Assembly (NCBI RefSeq): GCF_016862575.1
Contig: NZ_BONF01000056.1
Span: 1 to 61,378, forward strand
Direction of reading: 5' to 3'
DNA from: Catellatospora bangladeshensis
GTDB lineage: Bacteria; Actinomycetota; Actinomycetes; Mycobacteriales; Micromonosporaceae
DNA length: 61,378 bases
This document shows positions 50,237 to 61,378 of this stretch, piece by piece. A model generated the notes under the pieces. That model was not told the DNA's origin. It saw only the letters and a program-made list of their open reading frames with translations, and did not search any database. The translations under genes and the position numbers were made by a program. How positions within the stretch are numbered: the stretch's first letter is position 1; each line of letters starts with the position of its first letter.

Positions 50237-50671
50237 ATGGCGATCAGTGCCGCGGCGCGCGACTTCAACTGGCTCATCAGCGGTTTCACCGAGCGGGTGG
50301 CGGGCGTGGTGCACTCCGTCGTCGTCTCCTCCGACGGCCTGCTCGTGGCCGTGTCGGACCGGCTGCCCCGCGACAGCGCCGACCAGTTCGCTGCGCTGAC
50401 GGCGAGCCTGGTCAGCGTGACGAAGACGGCGGCGCACATGTTCGACGGCGACGAGGTGCGCCAGACCGTCGTGGAGCTGGGCCGGGGCTTCCTGCTGGTG
50501 ATGCCGATCCGCGACGGCTCCAGCATGGCGACGCTGGTGGCCAGCGGCTCGGACGTCGGTGTGGCGGGCTACGAGATGGCCAAGCTGTGCAAGCAGGCGG
50601 GCGAGGTGCTCACCCCCGCCGTCCGGGCGGAGCTGCAGCTGTCCCTGCCGCTGGCGGCAGCGGTCGGCTGA
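50237..50671 (+). CDS. cvnB: Roadblock/LC7 domain protein (CvnB-like)
   Basis: 144 residues. FNWLISGFTERVAGVVHSVVVSSDGLLVAVSDRLPR, DQFAALTASLVSVTKTAA, VRQTVVELGRGFLLVMPI and LATLVASGSDVG-type segments match the roadblock fold of conservon protein B. In Streptomyces, CvnA-D form a membrane-associated complex resembling a G-protein coupled system. Here CvnC (DUF742) and CvnD (small GTPase) do not follow; a palindrome and a minus-strand permease come next. The conservon is incomplete at this locus. Confidence 0.9.
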   Translation: MAISAAARDFNWLISGFTERVAGVVHSVVVSSDGLLVAVSDRLPRDSADQFAALTASLVSVTKTAAHMFDGDEVRQTVVELGRGFLLVMPIRDGSSMATLVASGSDVGVAGYEMAKLCKQAGEVLTPAVRAELQLSLPLAAAVG

Positions 50672-50678
50672 CCGCCGT

Positions 50679-50728
50679 AGATCTAGTGCACTTCGTGCTG
50701 CTCCGGCGACATGAAGTGCACAAGATCT
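50679..50728. repeat. Imperfect 19-bp inverted repeat with GATC ends after cvnB
   Basis: AGATCTAGTGCACTTCGTG and CATGAAGTGCACAAGATCT pair at 17 of 19 positions around a 12-base loop, starting eight bases after the cvnB stop. It resembles the other GATC-ended palindromes at gene ends in this window and may terminate the cvnAB transcript. Confidence 0.75.
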
Positions 50729-50817
50729 GGTGATGGCCTGCGCGGGCGAGTCGACGCTGCTGCGTCTGCTCGCCCGCGGTAAGCAGGCGACCGGTGGCGG
50801 GTGTCGCCGCCGCTCGG

Positions 50818-51783
50818 TCAGCGCTGCGGCTCGGGACCGGCGATCTTGTCCAGGGCCAGGCCGATCAGGATCCCGAAGAGGATCGCCAAGGCCGGCACCA
50901 GCGAGAACACCAGCCAGAGCGGCAGCTCCGCGAGGCGCAGCGCGTTCTCGGCCAGGACCAGGAAAGCGGTCGCGAACAGCGTCCCGGCGACACCGCCGCG
51001 GAAGGTGAACACGCTGATCCCGCCGAGCACCGCGGCCGCCACGGCGATGACGAGCCGATCGCTGTTGGGGAAGGCCCCGCCGAGGCGTCCCACCAGGACG
51101 ATGCCGCTGAGCGCGGCGAGCACGCTGGAGCCGCCGAACCCGGCCAGCGCGCCGAGCAGCCGGGACGGCCGGAACCCCGGCGCGGCGTCGCCGACGCCGA
51201 GCGCGCGCCGCACGCCGGGCACGAGGAACAGGGCACCGCCGGCGAGCGAGCCGAGCACGAACACCGCCAGCCACAGCCAGCCGGCCGCGGCGCCGTCGGG
51301 GCCGTCGGGCAGGATCACGCCGCGGGATTCGGCCAGGCCGATGGCGATCGACTGGGCCAGGGCGAGGCCGCCGAGCGAGACGGCCCACGCGGGCGCCGAG
51401 GTGAGCCCGGTCAGCGTGCCGAGGAGCAGCCCGAGCACGAGCATGAGCAGGACCGCCGTCGTCCCGGCGAGCACCGGGGGCCAGTCCGACTGGGCCAGCT
51501 TGGCGTAGACGACGCCGGCCAGGGCCGCCTGTGCGCCGACGGCGAGGTTCGGCGTGCCGGTGCGCAGGGACAGCGCGAACCCGGCGGCGAGCAGGCCCGT
51601 AGCGGCCATGCTCGTCCACAGGCCGGGGCCCAGCGCGCCGGTGTCGGCCTGGACGAGGATGCTGACCAGCGCGACGACGGCGAGCAGGAGCAGCAGCGCC
51701 TCCCAGCCGAGATGGGCGAGCAGGCCCGCGGTGCGCCGCCGGGGCGGGGCGGCGTAGGGCGGCGCCGGATCCGTCGTGGTCAT
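50818..51783 (-). CDS. Orphan ABC transporter permease, RbsC/branched-chain type
   Basis: 321 residues with about nine hydrophobic segments. LSLRTGTPNLAVGAQAALAGVVYAKL, VLVGRLGGAFPNSDRLVIAVAAAVLGGISVFTFRGGVAGTLFATAFLVLAENALRL correspond to the conserved core of monosaccharide/nucleoside-type permeases (BPD_transp_2). No ATPase or binding protein is encoded beside it, so it is either a remnant of a larger transporter operon or works with partners elsewhere. Start ATG 51783. Role uncertain. Confidence 0.82.
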   Translation of the reverse strand: MTTTDPAPPYAAPPRRRTAGLLAHLGWEALLLLLAVVALVSILVQADTGALGPGLWTSMAATGLLAAGFALSLRTGTPNLAVGAQAALAGVVYAKLAQSDWPPVLAGTTAVLLMLVLGLLLGTLTGLTSAPAWAVSLGGLALAQSIAIGLAESRGVILPDGPDGAAAGWLWLAVFVLGSLAGGALFLVPGVRRALGVGDAAPGFRPSRLLGALAGFGGSSVLAALSGIVLVGRLGGAFPNSDRLVIAVAAAVLGGISVFTFRGGVAGTLFATAFLVLAENALRLAELPLWLVFSLVPALAILFGILIGLALDKIAGPEPQR

Positions 51784-51890
51784 GTCTCGCCCTTCGTCGG
51801 CAGGGGCACGGGAGCCAGTCCACTATAGACAGCGGCGCTGGCGGCGCACGATGCCCGGAATCGGGACGCCGCAGGCGATCGCGGCTCGTT

Positions 51891-52373
51891 TCAGCCGCGT
51901 GCGGACCCGGCGGGCCAGACGACGGTGACGGGCAGGCCCCGGGCGCGGGCCGCCGTGACGACCGCGCCGGTGCCGCCCCGGTCGGCGGCGGGCCGCCCGT
52001 CCCAGACGGCGACGAGCAGCTCGCACGACCCGAGCATGGTCTCGTTCGCGGCCTCGTACGCCGCCGCCCCCGACGATGCGAACGGCAGCACCCGTACGTC
52101 GGCGGCCTGCCCGAGCAGCCGGTCGAAGGCGGGGGCGTGCTCGGGCCGCACCTTGCGGGCGCGGTAGTCGGCCGCGGGCAGCACCACCTCCAGCCGCCCG
52201 CCGTGGTCGAGCACGGCCTCGGCGAAGAGGGTGTCGGCACCCGCGGCCAGGCAGGACACTCCCACCAGGGAGCCCGCCGGGTGCGCGGCGAGCAGCTCGC
52301 GCAGGGCGCGGGCCACCGCCGCCGTGGTCGGGCCGGTCAGGTTGGTATGGCCGGTGACGCCGATCCGGGGCAC
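51891..52373 (-). CDS. SLOG-like Rossmann-fold protein
   Basis: 160 residues. VPRIGVTGHTNLTGPTT opens a Rossmann-like strand-loop-helix. SLVGVSCLAAGADTLFAEAVLDHGGRLEVVLPAADYR and CELLVAVWDGRPAADRGGTGAVVTAARARGLPVTVVWP follow the SLOG (DprA/LOG-like) nucleotide-binding pattern. SLOG domains bind nucleotides or their derivatives, and some serve as sensors or effectors in bacterial conflict systems, but this is a single-domain protein with no effector partner. The GTG start is one base after the aminotransferase stop, so the genes form an operon. Confidence 0.75.
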   Translation of the reverse strand: MPRIGVTGHTNLTGPTTAAVARALRELLAAHPAGSLVGVSCLAAGADTLFAEAVLDHGGRLEVVLPAADYRARKVRPEHAPAFDRLLGQAADVRVLPFASSGAAAYEAANETMLGSCELLVAVWDGRPAADRGGTGAVVTAARARGLPVTVVWPAGSARG

Positions 52374-52374
52374 G

Positions 52375-53544
52375 TCACACCGCCGACAGGGCTTCGGCGA
52401 GCCGGTCCAGCGCGTTCCCGAACGCGGGCAGCGGCAGATGGCCGAACCCGAGCCGGAACACCCGGTCGTCCTCGCCGAACCAGGAACCGGGCGCGACCCG
52501 GGTGTCCCGCTCGGCGAGCGCGGCGTAGAAGCGGCGTACCGCCCGGTCGTCGTAGCGGTCGTCGCGCAGCCGCAGGCAGCAGAGCGCGCCGCCGTCGGGG
52601 CGGACGAACCCGACGCTGTCGCGGTGCGCATCCGCCCACGCGGTCAGCGTCTCCAGCGCGGCCGCGAGCATGGTCCGGCGGGGCTCCAGGATCTCCTCCT
52701 GCCGCCGCAGCACCTCGATCGCGAGCAGCTCGTCCACCCCGGACCCGGCGATCTGCGTGTTGAACCTGGCCCGCCGCAGCGCCTCGTACAGCTGCGGATC
52801 GGTGGCGGTGAGCCAGCCCACGCGGATGCCGGGCGCACCGTGCGACTTCGACAGCGAGGAGCAGGTCACCACCCGCGGGGACAGGCGGCCCAGGGACGGC
52901 GGCGGCGCGATGTCGCCGTAGGCGGTCTGCCGGTACGTCTCGTCAAGCAGCAGCACCGCGCGGGGCGCCGTCGCGGCCATCCGGTCCAGCAGGCGGCGCA
53001 GGTCCGGCTCGGCGAAGGCCACCCCGGACGGGTTCTGCGGCGAGGCCAGCGACACCAGCCGGGTGGCCGGGGTGAGCGCGGCGGCCACCGCGTCGACGTC
53101 GAGCCGGTATCCCGCGCCGAAGCGCAGCGGGACGGCGGTGACCCGGCAGTCCAAGGCGTCGAGCACGGAGCGCGCGGGCGGGAAGCAGGGCGTCGTGACG
53201 ACCGCCTCGTCCCCCGCCCGGCATACGGTCAGCGCGAGCAGGAACATGGCGGTGATGCCGCCCGCGGTGACCAGGACCTCGCCGGGCGCGACGCCGGTCT
53301 CGGCGGCGATGAGCGCGCGCAGCTCCGGGTCGCCCTGGCTGGTGCCGTAGCCGACCTCCAGGGTGTGCAGGCGGGTCAGCACGTCCGGGCCCAGCAGCTC
53401 ACCGAGGCGCAGCGGCGGGCAGGTGCTCTCCGCCAGGTCGTAGCGGACCGGCCGGTCCACCAGGTCCGACATCGACGCGGGCGGGAACCGCCCGGGCCGG
53501 TCGCCGTCGTGCAGGTCCTGGTATGCGGTCAGGGAGACGTCCAC
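52375..53544 (-). CDS. PLP-dependent aminotransferase, class I/II fold
   Basis: 389 residues. LVTAGGITAMFLLALTVCRAGDEAVVTTPCFPPAR, SLASPQNPSGVAF (Asn for the cofactor), LLLDETYRQTAYGD (Asp pairing with the pyridine nitrogen) and CSSLSKSHGAPGIRVGWL (Schiff-base Lys) are the fold-type I signatures. RLGFGHLP carries the substrate-carboxylate Arg. It transfers an amino group between an amino acid and a keto acid; the substrate is not identifiable. Start GTG 53544. It is followed by the SLOG-like gene in the same operon. Confidence 0.9.
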   Translation of the reverse strand: MDVSLTAYQDLHDGDRPGRFPPASMSDLVDRPVRYDLAESTCPPLRLGELLGPDVLTRLHTLEVGYGTSQGDPELRALIAAETGVAPGEVLVTAGGITAMFLLALTVCRAGDEAVVTTPCFPPARSVLDALDCRVTAVPLRFGAGYRLDVDAVAAALTPATRLVSLASPQNPSGVAFAEPDLRRLLDRMAATAPRAVLLLDETYRQTAYGDIAPPPSLGRLSPRVVTCSSLSKSHGAPGIRVGWLTATDPQLYEALRRARFNTQIAGSGVDELLAIEVLRRQEEILEPRRTMLAAALETLTAWADAHRDSVGFVRPDGGALCCLRLRDDRYDDRAVRRFYAALAERDTRVAPGSWFGEDDRVFRLGFGHLPLPAFGNALDRLAEALSAV

Positions 53545-53676
53545 CCCTCGATCCTGCCCTTCGCGCCTCCGGCCCGCACAGCGCCAAAACACATCGGGTG
53601 GCCCTTTTCTCCCACCCGTCCGGAGCCCCTACGGCGGGGACAGCGCGCCGCCGTACGGGATGGGATGGTGTCTTTC

Positions 53677-53765
53677 ATGGACCTCGCCGCCTGGTACGCC
53701 GACTTCGCCGAGCGGGAGGCGCGGAACTCGTCGCCCGTGTACGAACGCCTCGGGCTGAGCGCGCC
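53677..53765 (+). pseudogene. 5' stump of a DUF2332-family gene
   Basis: The frame starting at ATG 53677 reads MDLAAWYADFAEREARNSSP, then VYERLGLSAPQP, the N-terminus expected for actinobacterial DUF2332 proteins (about 330-350 residues in full). The resemblance stops near 53765, exactly where the stop codon of the minus-strand kinase/GGDEF gene begins; beyond that the frame is only antisense of that gene. The gene was therefore cut off at about 30 codons when the adjacent DNA arrived or was rearranged. Confidence 0.7.
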
Positions 53766-58646
<4,881 letters not shown>

Positions 58647-58755
58647 CGTCCGCCCCGGAATCCGTCAAGGCCGCCGCCCGTCGATACGAAGATGAAAAGT
58701 GTTCGGCACCCAGAATAACCCTTTTGTCGGTATCCCGAAGGCGCAGCGCGGCGGG

Positions 58756-59358
58756 TCAGCGGACGGCGCTGGCGGCGGGCTCGCCCGCGGCGGCGGCCAG
58801 CGTGGTGCGCAGGTGCCAGAGCACCTCGGCGGCGACGTCCTGGTAGGCCGTGAGATCCCGCTCGGCGCGGGCGAGCAGCAGCGCGCCCTCCGCGGCGGCG
58901 ATCACCAGCGCACCCAGCGCCCGCGCCGTGCCGGGCGCGCAGCCCTCGGCCTGGAACGCGTGCTCCAGCACGCCGCGCCAGTCGGCGAAGGCCGCGGCGA
59001 CCACCGCGTGCAGCGGCTCGTCCGGACCCACGTCCAGGGCCACCCCGGCGATCGGGCAGCCGCCCTTGAAGTCCGTCTTGCGCAGCCAGCTCGCCATCGC
59101 GGCGAAGTAGCCGGCGACGGCGTCCAGCGCCCGGCCGCCCGGCGCGTCGCCGCCGACCTGGACCCGGTTGCGCCCGGCGTACCAGCGCAGCGCCTCGGCC
59201 GCGAGCTGCTCCTTGCCGCCGGGGAAGTGATGGTAGATGGAGCCGCGCGGCGCCCCGGACCGGGCGATGACGTCCTGGAAGGACGTCGCGGCGTAGCCGC
59301 GCTCGGCCAGCAGCAGCGCGGCGGTGCGCACCATCTTGTCCCGCGTATCGGTCGTCAT
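58756..59358 (-). CDS. TetR-family transcriptional regulator
   Basis: 200 residues. The HTH is MVRTAALLLAERGYAATSFQDVIARSGAPRGSIYHHFPGGKEQL. The C-terminal domain (about 75-200, GCPIAGVALDVG, LEHAFQAEGCAPGTARALGALVIAAAEGALLL) matches the LmrA/YxaF-like subfamily. Start ATG 59358, with AAGGGGACGGGC upstream; starts at 59385 and 59388 would place codons inside the operator. Divergent from a GNAT acetyltransferase, with an 18-bp palindrome covering its own TATGAT box, so autorepression is likely. Confidence 0.9.
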   Translation of the reverse strand: MTTDTRDKMVRTAALLLAERGYAATSFQDVIARSGAPRGSIYHHFPGGKEQLAAEALRWYAGRNRVQVGGDAPGGRALDAVAGYFAAMASWLRKTDFKGGCPIAGVALDVGPDEPLHAVVAAAFADWRGVLEHAFQAEGCAPGTARALGALVIAAAEGALLLARAERDLTAYQDVAAEVLWHLRTTLAAAAGEPAASAVR

Positions 59359-59372
59359 GCCCGTCCCCTTGA

Positions 59373-59390
59373 CTATGACGGCCATCATAG
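59373..59390. promoter_or_regulatory. TetR operator CTATGA-N6-TCATAG
   Basis: A perfect six-base dyad around CGGCCA. It overlaps the minus-strand TATGAT box and lies 15 bases before the GNAT start. Direct repeats CATAnTCAAnGGG also lie in the interval. Confidence 0.7.
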
Positions 59391-59404
59391 CGCACCCTTT
59401 GATT

Positions 59405-59944
59405 ATGATGCTCGACATAGAACGGCAGCTCAGCTCGGGAGCCACTGCGGTCGAGATCGTCTTTCGCGGGGCGGACGAGACCGACCTGGCCCAGGTGCTG
59501 GACCTGCACGCGCGCTGCTCGCCGGAGAGCCTGCGCCGCCGCTACACCTCCGGCGCCGGTGCGCCGTCCCCGGCCCGGATCGCCCGCACGCTGGCGCCGG
59601 AGGCCGGGCACACGCTGCTCGCCACCGTGGTGGGCGGCGCCGACGACGGCCGGGCGGTGGCCATGGGTCAGCTGTTCCACACCGGCGACGGCTGCGGGGA
59701 GATCGCGTTCCTGGTGGCCGACGCCTGGCAGCGGTGCGGCCTCGGCACCGAGCTCGCCCGCCGGCTGACCGTGCTGGCTCCCGCGCTCGGGCACGGCGGG
59801 GTGGTCGCGCACGTGCTGTCGCTCAACCAGCCCGCCCTGCGCATGCTGCGCCGCCTCGCCGCCGACGGCGCCCTCGACCCGTCGTGGGAGTACGACGGCC
59901 CCCTGGTCACCATGCGTTCCGCGGTCGGCGCGCCACGCGGGTGA
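59405..59944 (+). CDS. GNAT-family N-acetyltransferase
   Basis: 179 residues. VFRGADETDLAQVLDLHARCSPESLRRRY is the N-terminal part of a family whose members often occur as domains of larger acyl-CoA synthetase-like proteins. VAMGQLFHTGDGCGEIAFLVADAWQRCGLGTELARRL contains the acetyl-CoA-binding Q/RxxGxG/A loop as QRCGLG. The acceptor is unknown. Start ATG 59405 or 59408; no clear Shine-Dalgarno. Divergent from TetR and probably controlled by it. A strong terminator follows. Confidence 0.87.
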   Translation: MMLDIERQLSSGATAVEIVFRGADETDLAQVLDLHARCSPESLRRRYTSGAGAPSPARIARTLAPEAGHTLLATVVGGADDGRAVAMGQLFHTGDGCGEIAFLVADAWQRCGLGTELARRLTVLAPALGHGGVVAHVLSLNQPALRMLRRLAADGALDPSWEYDGPLVTMRSAVGAPRG

Positions 59945-59955
59945 CCTCCTGAGCG

Positions 59956-59992
59956 AAGGGGCGGTGTCCGGTCCGGCCGGACACCGCCCCTT
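59956..59992 (+). terminator. Terminator of the GNAT gene
   Basis: AAGGGGCGGTGTCCGG is exactly inverted around TCCGG, giving a 16-bp stem followed by CATCATTC, 12 bases after the stop. Confidence 0.8.
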
Positions 59993-60072
59993 CATCATTC
60001 GGCGACCGTCCCGGCAAGGGCCTTCGATGATCGGAAACGCATTTCCCGAATGGCGGATCGCCGGCGGATTTC

Positions 60073-60090
60073 GGTTGATCTAGGTCAACC
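60073..60090. promoter_or_regulatory. Palindrome GGTTGA-N6-TCAACC upstream of the LacI gene
   Basis: Perfect six-base arms around TCTAGG, about 110 bases before the LacI start. It may be a further regulator site; nothing identifies the protein. Confidence 0.4.
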
Positions 60091-60160
60091 GGTTCAGTCC
60101 AGCCCAATGCGTGTGCCTTGATTTCCGTCCTGACCTGCGTGGAAAATAAAGACGACCTTG

Positions 60161-60173
60161 GAGAGAGCGCTCC
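60161..60173. promoter_or_regulatory. LacI-type box before the LacI gene
   Basis: GAGAGAGCGCTCC contains the perfect dyad GAGCGCTC (60165-60172), 27 bases upstream of the ATG. It shares the AGCGCT core with both sites before the pectate lyase gene, consistent with autoregulation. Confidence 0.65.
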
Positions 60174-60199
60174 CCGGAATACCTGCTATAAAGGATGTC

Positions 60200-61255
60200 A
60201 TGACGAGCACTCGACCCCATGACGGCCAGCGGTCCCCGACGCTGGAACAGGTCGCGGAATGGGCAGGGGTGTCCCGGTCGACCGTCTCGCGCGTCATCAA
60301 CGGGGTCTCCACCGTCGATCCCGAGCTGCGTGAACTGGTTCAGCGCGCCATCGACGCCACGGGCTACGTGCCCAACCTCGCCGCGCGTTCCCTGGTCACC
60401 CGGCGCACCGACTCCGTGGCGCTGGTCGTGTCCGAGCCGGACGACCGCAACGAGTCCGACGAGCCCTTCCTGAACCGGATCTTCACCGACCCGTTCCTCG
60501 GCCGCATCACCGCCGGGGCGCTGGAGGTGCTGCGCCCCGAGGGCATCCACCTGGTGATCATGCCCGCCGAGTCCCCGGCCCACCACCACGTGCTGCGCTA
60601 CCTGCGGCAGGGCCACGTCGACGGGGTCCTGCTCATCTCCAGCAGCGCCGCCGACCCGCTCCCGCAGATGCTCTGCGACCTGGGCATCCCGGCTGTGCTG
60701 TCGGCCCGCCCCGCCAAACCCCTGCCGATGAGCTACGTCGACGTCGAGCAGCAGGTCGGCGCCAAGCTCGCCGCCGAGCACCTGCTCGCCGTCGGCCGCC
60801 ACCACCTGGCCACCATCTCGGGCCCGCTGGACATGCCGTCCAGCCAGGACCGGCTGGCCGGTTTCCGGGCGGCGCTCGCCGTGCACGGGCACGCGTACGT
60901 GCCGTCGGCCGCGGGCAACTTCACCCGCGCCAGCGGCGAGAACGCCGCCCGTGAGCTGTTCGCCGCACACCCCGAGATCGACGCCCTGTTCGTCGCGAAC
61001 GACCTGATGGCCGAGGGCGCCCTCCAGGCCCTGCGCGACCTCGGCAAGAAGGTGCCCGACGACGTCGCGGTGGTCGGCTTCGACGACAGCATCGCCGCCC
61101 TCCAGTGCCGCCCCCAGCTCACCACGATCCACCAGCCCCTGGAGGAGATGGCCGCCGAAATGGCCCGCCTCCTGCTGGCCCGCATCGGCAAATCCGACGC
61201 CAAGCCCCGCTCCGTGATCTTCCACCCCCGCCTGATCCGCCGCCAATCCACCTAA
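60200..61255 (+). CDS. LacI-family transcriptional regulator
   Basis: 351 residues. The LacI HTH is LEQVAEWAGVSRSTVSRVINGVSTVDPELRELVQRAIDATGYVPNLAARSLVTRRT. A sugar-binding-type effector domain follows (ALVVSEPDDRNES, LVIMPAESPAHHHVLRYLRQGHVDGVLLI, HPEIDALFVANDLMAEGALQAL, VAVVGFDDSIAA). The ATG at 60200 follows AAGGA; the longer TTG start would run through the operator. An AGCGCT box lies upstream. Regulation of carbohydrate genes is expected; the matching boxes before the pectate lyase at 17853 make it one possible target, although other LacI proteins of the genome could bind the same core. Confidence 0.93.
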   Translation: MTSTRPHDGQRSPTLEQVAEWAGVSRSTVSRVINGVSTVDPELRELVQRAIDATGYVPNLAARSLVTRRTDSVALVVSEPDDRNESDEPFLNRIFTDPFLGRITAGALEVLRPEGIHLVIMPAESPAHHHVLRYLRQGHVDGVLLISSSAADPLPQMLCDLGIPAVLSARPAKPLPMSYVDVEQQVGAKLAAEHLLAVGRHHLATISGPLDMPSSQDRLAGFRAALAVHGHAYVPSAAGNFTRASGENAARELFAAHPEIDALFVANDLMAEGALQALRDLGKKVPDDVAVVGFDDSIAALQCRPQLTTIHQPLEEMAAEMARLLLARIGKSDAKPRSVIFHPRLIRRQST

Positions 61256-61290
61256 CCCACCCCACCCCACCCCCTCCCCGCCACCCTCTC

Positions 61291-61378
61291 CCGCGGTCTG
61301 CCGCGCCACCCTCTGCCGCGCCCGCGGTCTGCCGCGCCACCCTCTGCCGCGCCCGCGGTCTGCCGCGCCACCCTCTGC
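61291..61378. repeat. 31-bp tandem repeat running off the window
   Basis: GCGGTCTGCCGCGCCACCCT starts at 61291, 61322 and 61353, an exact 31-base period, and the third unit is cut by the window end. It lies 35 bases after the LacI stop. It is too short and too pure to be a CRISPR array, since there are no variable spacers. Confidence 0.85.

Noticed and set aside
51891-52373. Defence system around the SLOG-like gene
   Set aside because: No effector, nuclease, TIR or membrane partner is encoded next to it; neighbours are an aminotransferase and an orphan permease.
61256-61378. Possible CRISPR array at the right edge
   Set aside because: The 31-bp units are contiguous and identical, with no variable spacers, and no cas genes are in the window.

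Overview
The window is about 61 kb of very GC-rich chromosomal DNA from an actinobacterium. The mycothiol gene mshC, DUF3090 and SCO1664-type genes, a PAC2 protein, half of a Streptomyces-type conservon, F420-type oxidoreductases and frequent leaderless GTG starts behind TANNNT boxes fit the family Micromonosporaceae. That family call is inference from gene content and style, not from a marker gene. No rRNA, tRNA or CRISPR array was seen.

Region 1 (1-14.6 kb) holds an HxlR-redoxin fusion regulator divergent from a three-gene ABC-2 exporter, then the actinobacterial neighbourhood SCO1664/DUF3090/mshC ... PAC2/metH. About 3.4 kb of accessory DNA sits between mshC and PAC2: three tandem paralogous membrane proteins, a small membrane protein and a GntR/UTRA regulator. 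It is bordered by copies of a 69-bp palindromic intergenic repeat. Region 2 (14.6-23.5 kb) is a patchwork of small genes: a hypothetical, two deazaflavin-type enzymes, a secreted pectate lyase with LacI-type operators, a truncated Nudix remnant, a MarR/NmrA divergent pair, a DUF664 protein, a Nudix gene with an apparent leaderless leader peptide, an XRE regulator and a small Cys-rich protein. A second, 61-bp palindromic repeat occurs here twice.

Region 3 (23.5-30 kb) contains a methylase-like protein with altered catalytic motifs, an HSP90-family ATPase and a 959-residue TPR-like protein, all in one direction. This is the best candidate here for an undescribed multi-gene system. Region 4 (30-34.3 kb) reads as a biuret/ureide-type nitrogen-scavenging operon: a BiuH-like hydrolase and a paralogue, a nucleobase permease, an AtzH/HpxZ-like protein and a GntR regulator. 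Region 5 (34.3-38.6 kb) has a P-loop kinase, SOS-type dinB, an HxlR/methyltransferase pair and a DksA-type zinc-finger protein.

Region 6 (38.6-47.1 kb) is a minus-strand transport and catabolism operon: two solute-binding lipoproteins, a CodA-like amidohydrolase, an ABC ATPase and permease, and an FAD oxidase. It is split by an antisense TnpB RNA-guided nuclease gene with apparently intact catalytic residues. Region 7 (47.3-61.4 kb) has CvnA and CvnB of a conservon without CvnC or CvnD, an orphan RbsC-like permease, a SLOG-like gene, an aminotransferase, the 5' stump of a DUF2332 gene, a 1,626-residue kinase-ATPase-GAF-GGDEF protein, a TetR/GNAT divergent pair and a LacI regulator. The LacI gene has an AGCGCT-centred box like those before the pectate lyase.

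Two themes recur. Many genes have a TANNNT (or NANNNT) box 6-8 bases before the first codon, suggesting leaderless mRNAs. Many gene ends carry palindromes whose outer ends contain GATC, some of which supply the stop codon of the adjacent gene.
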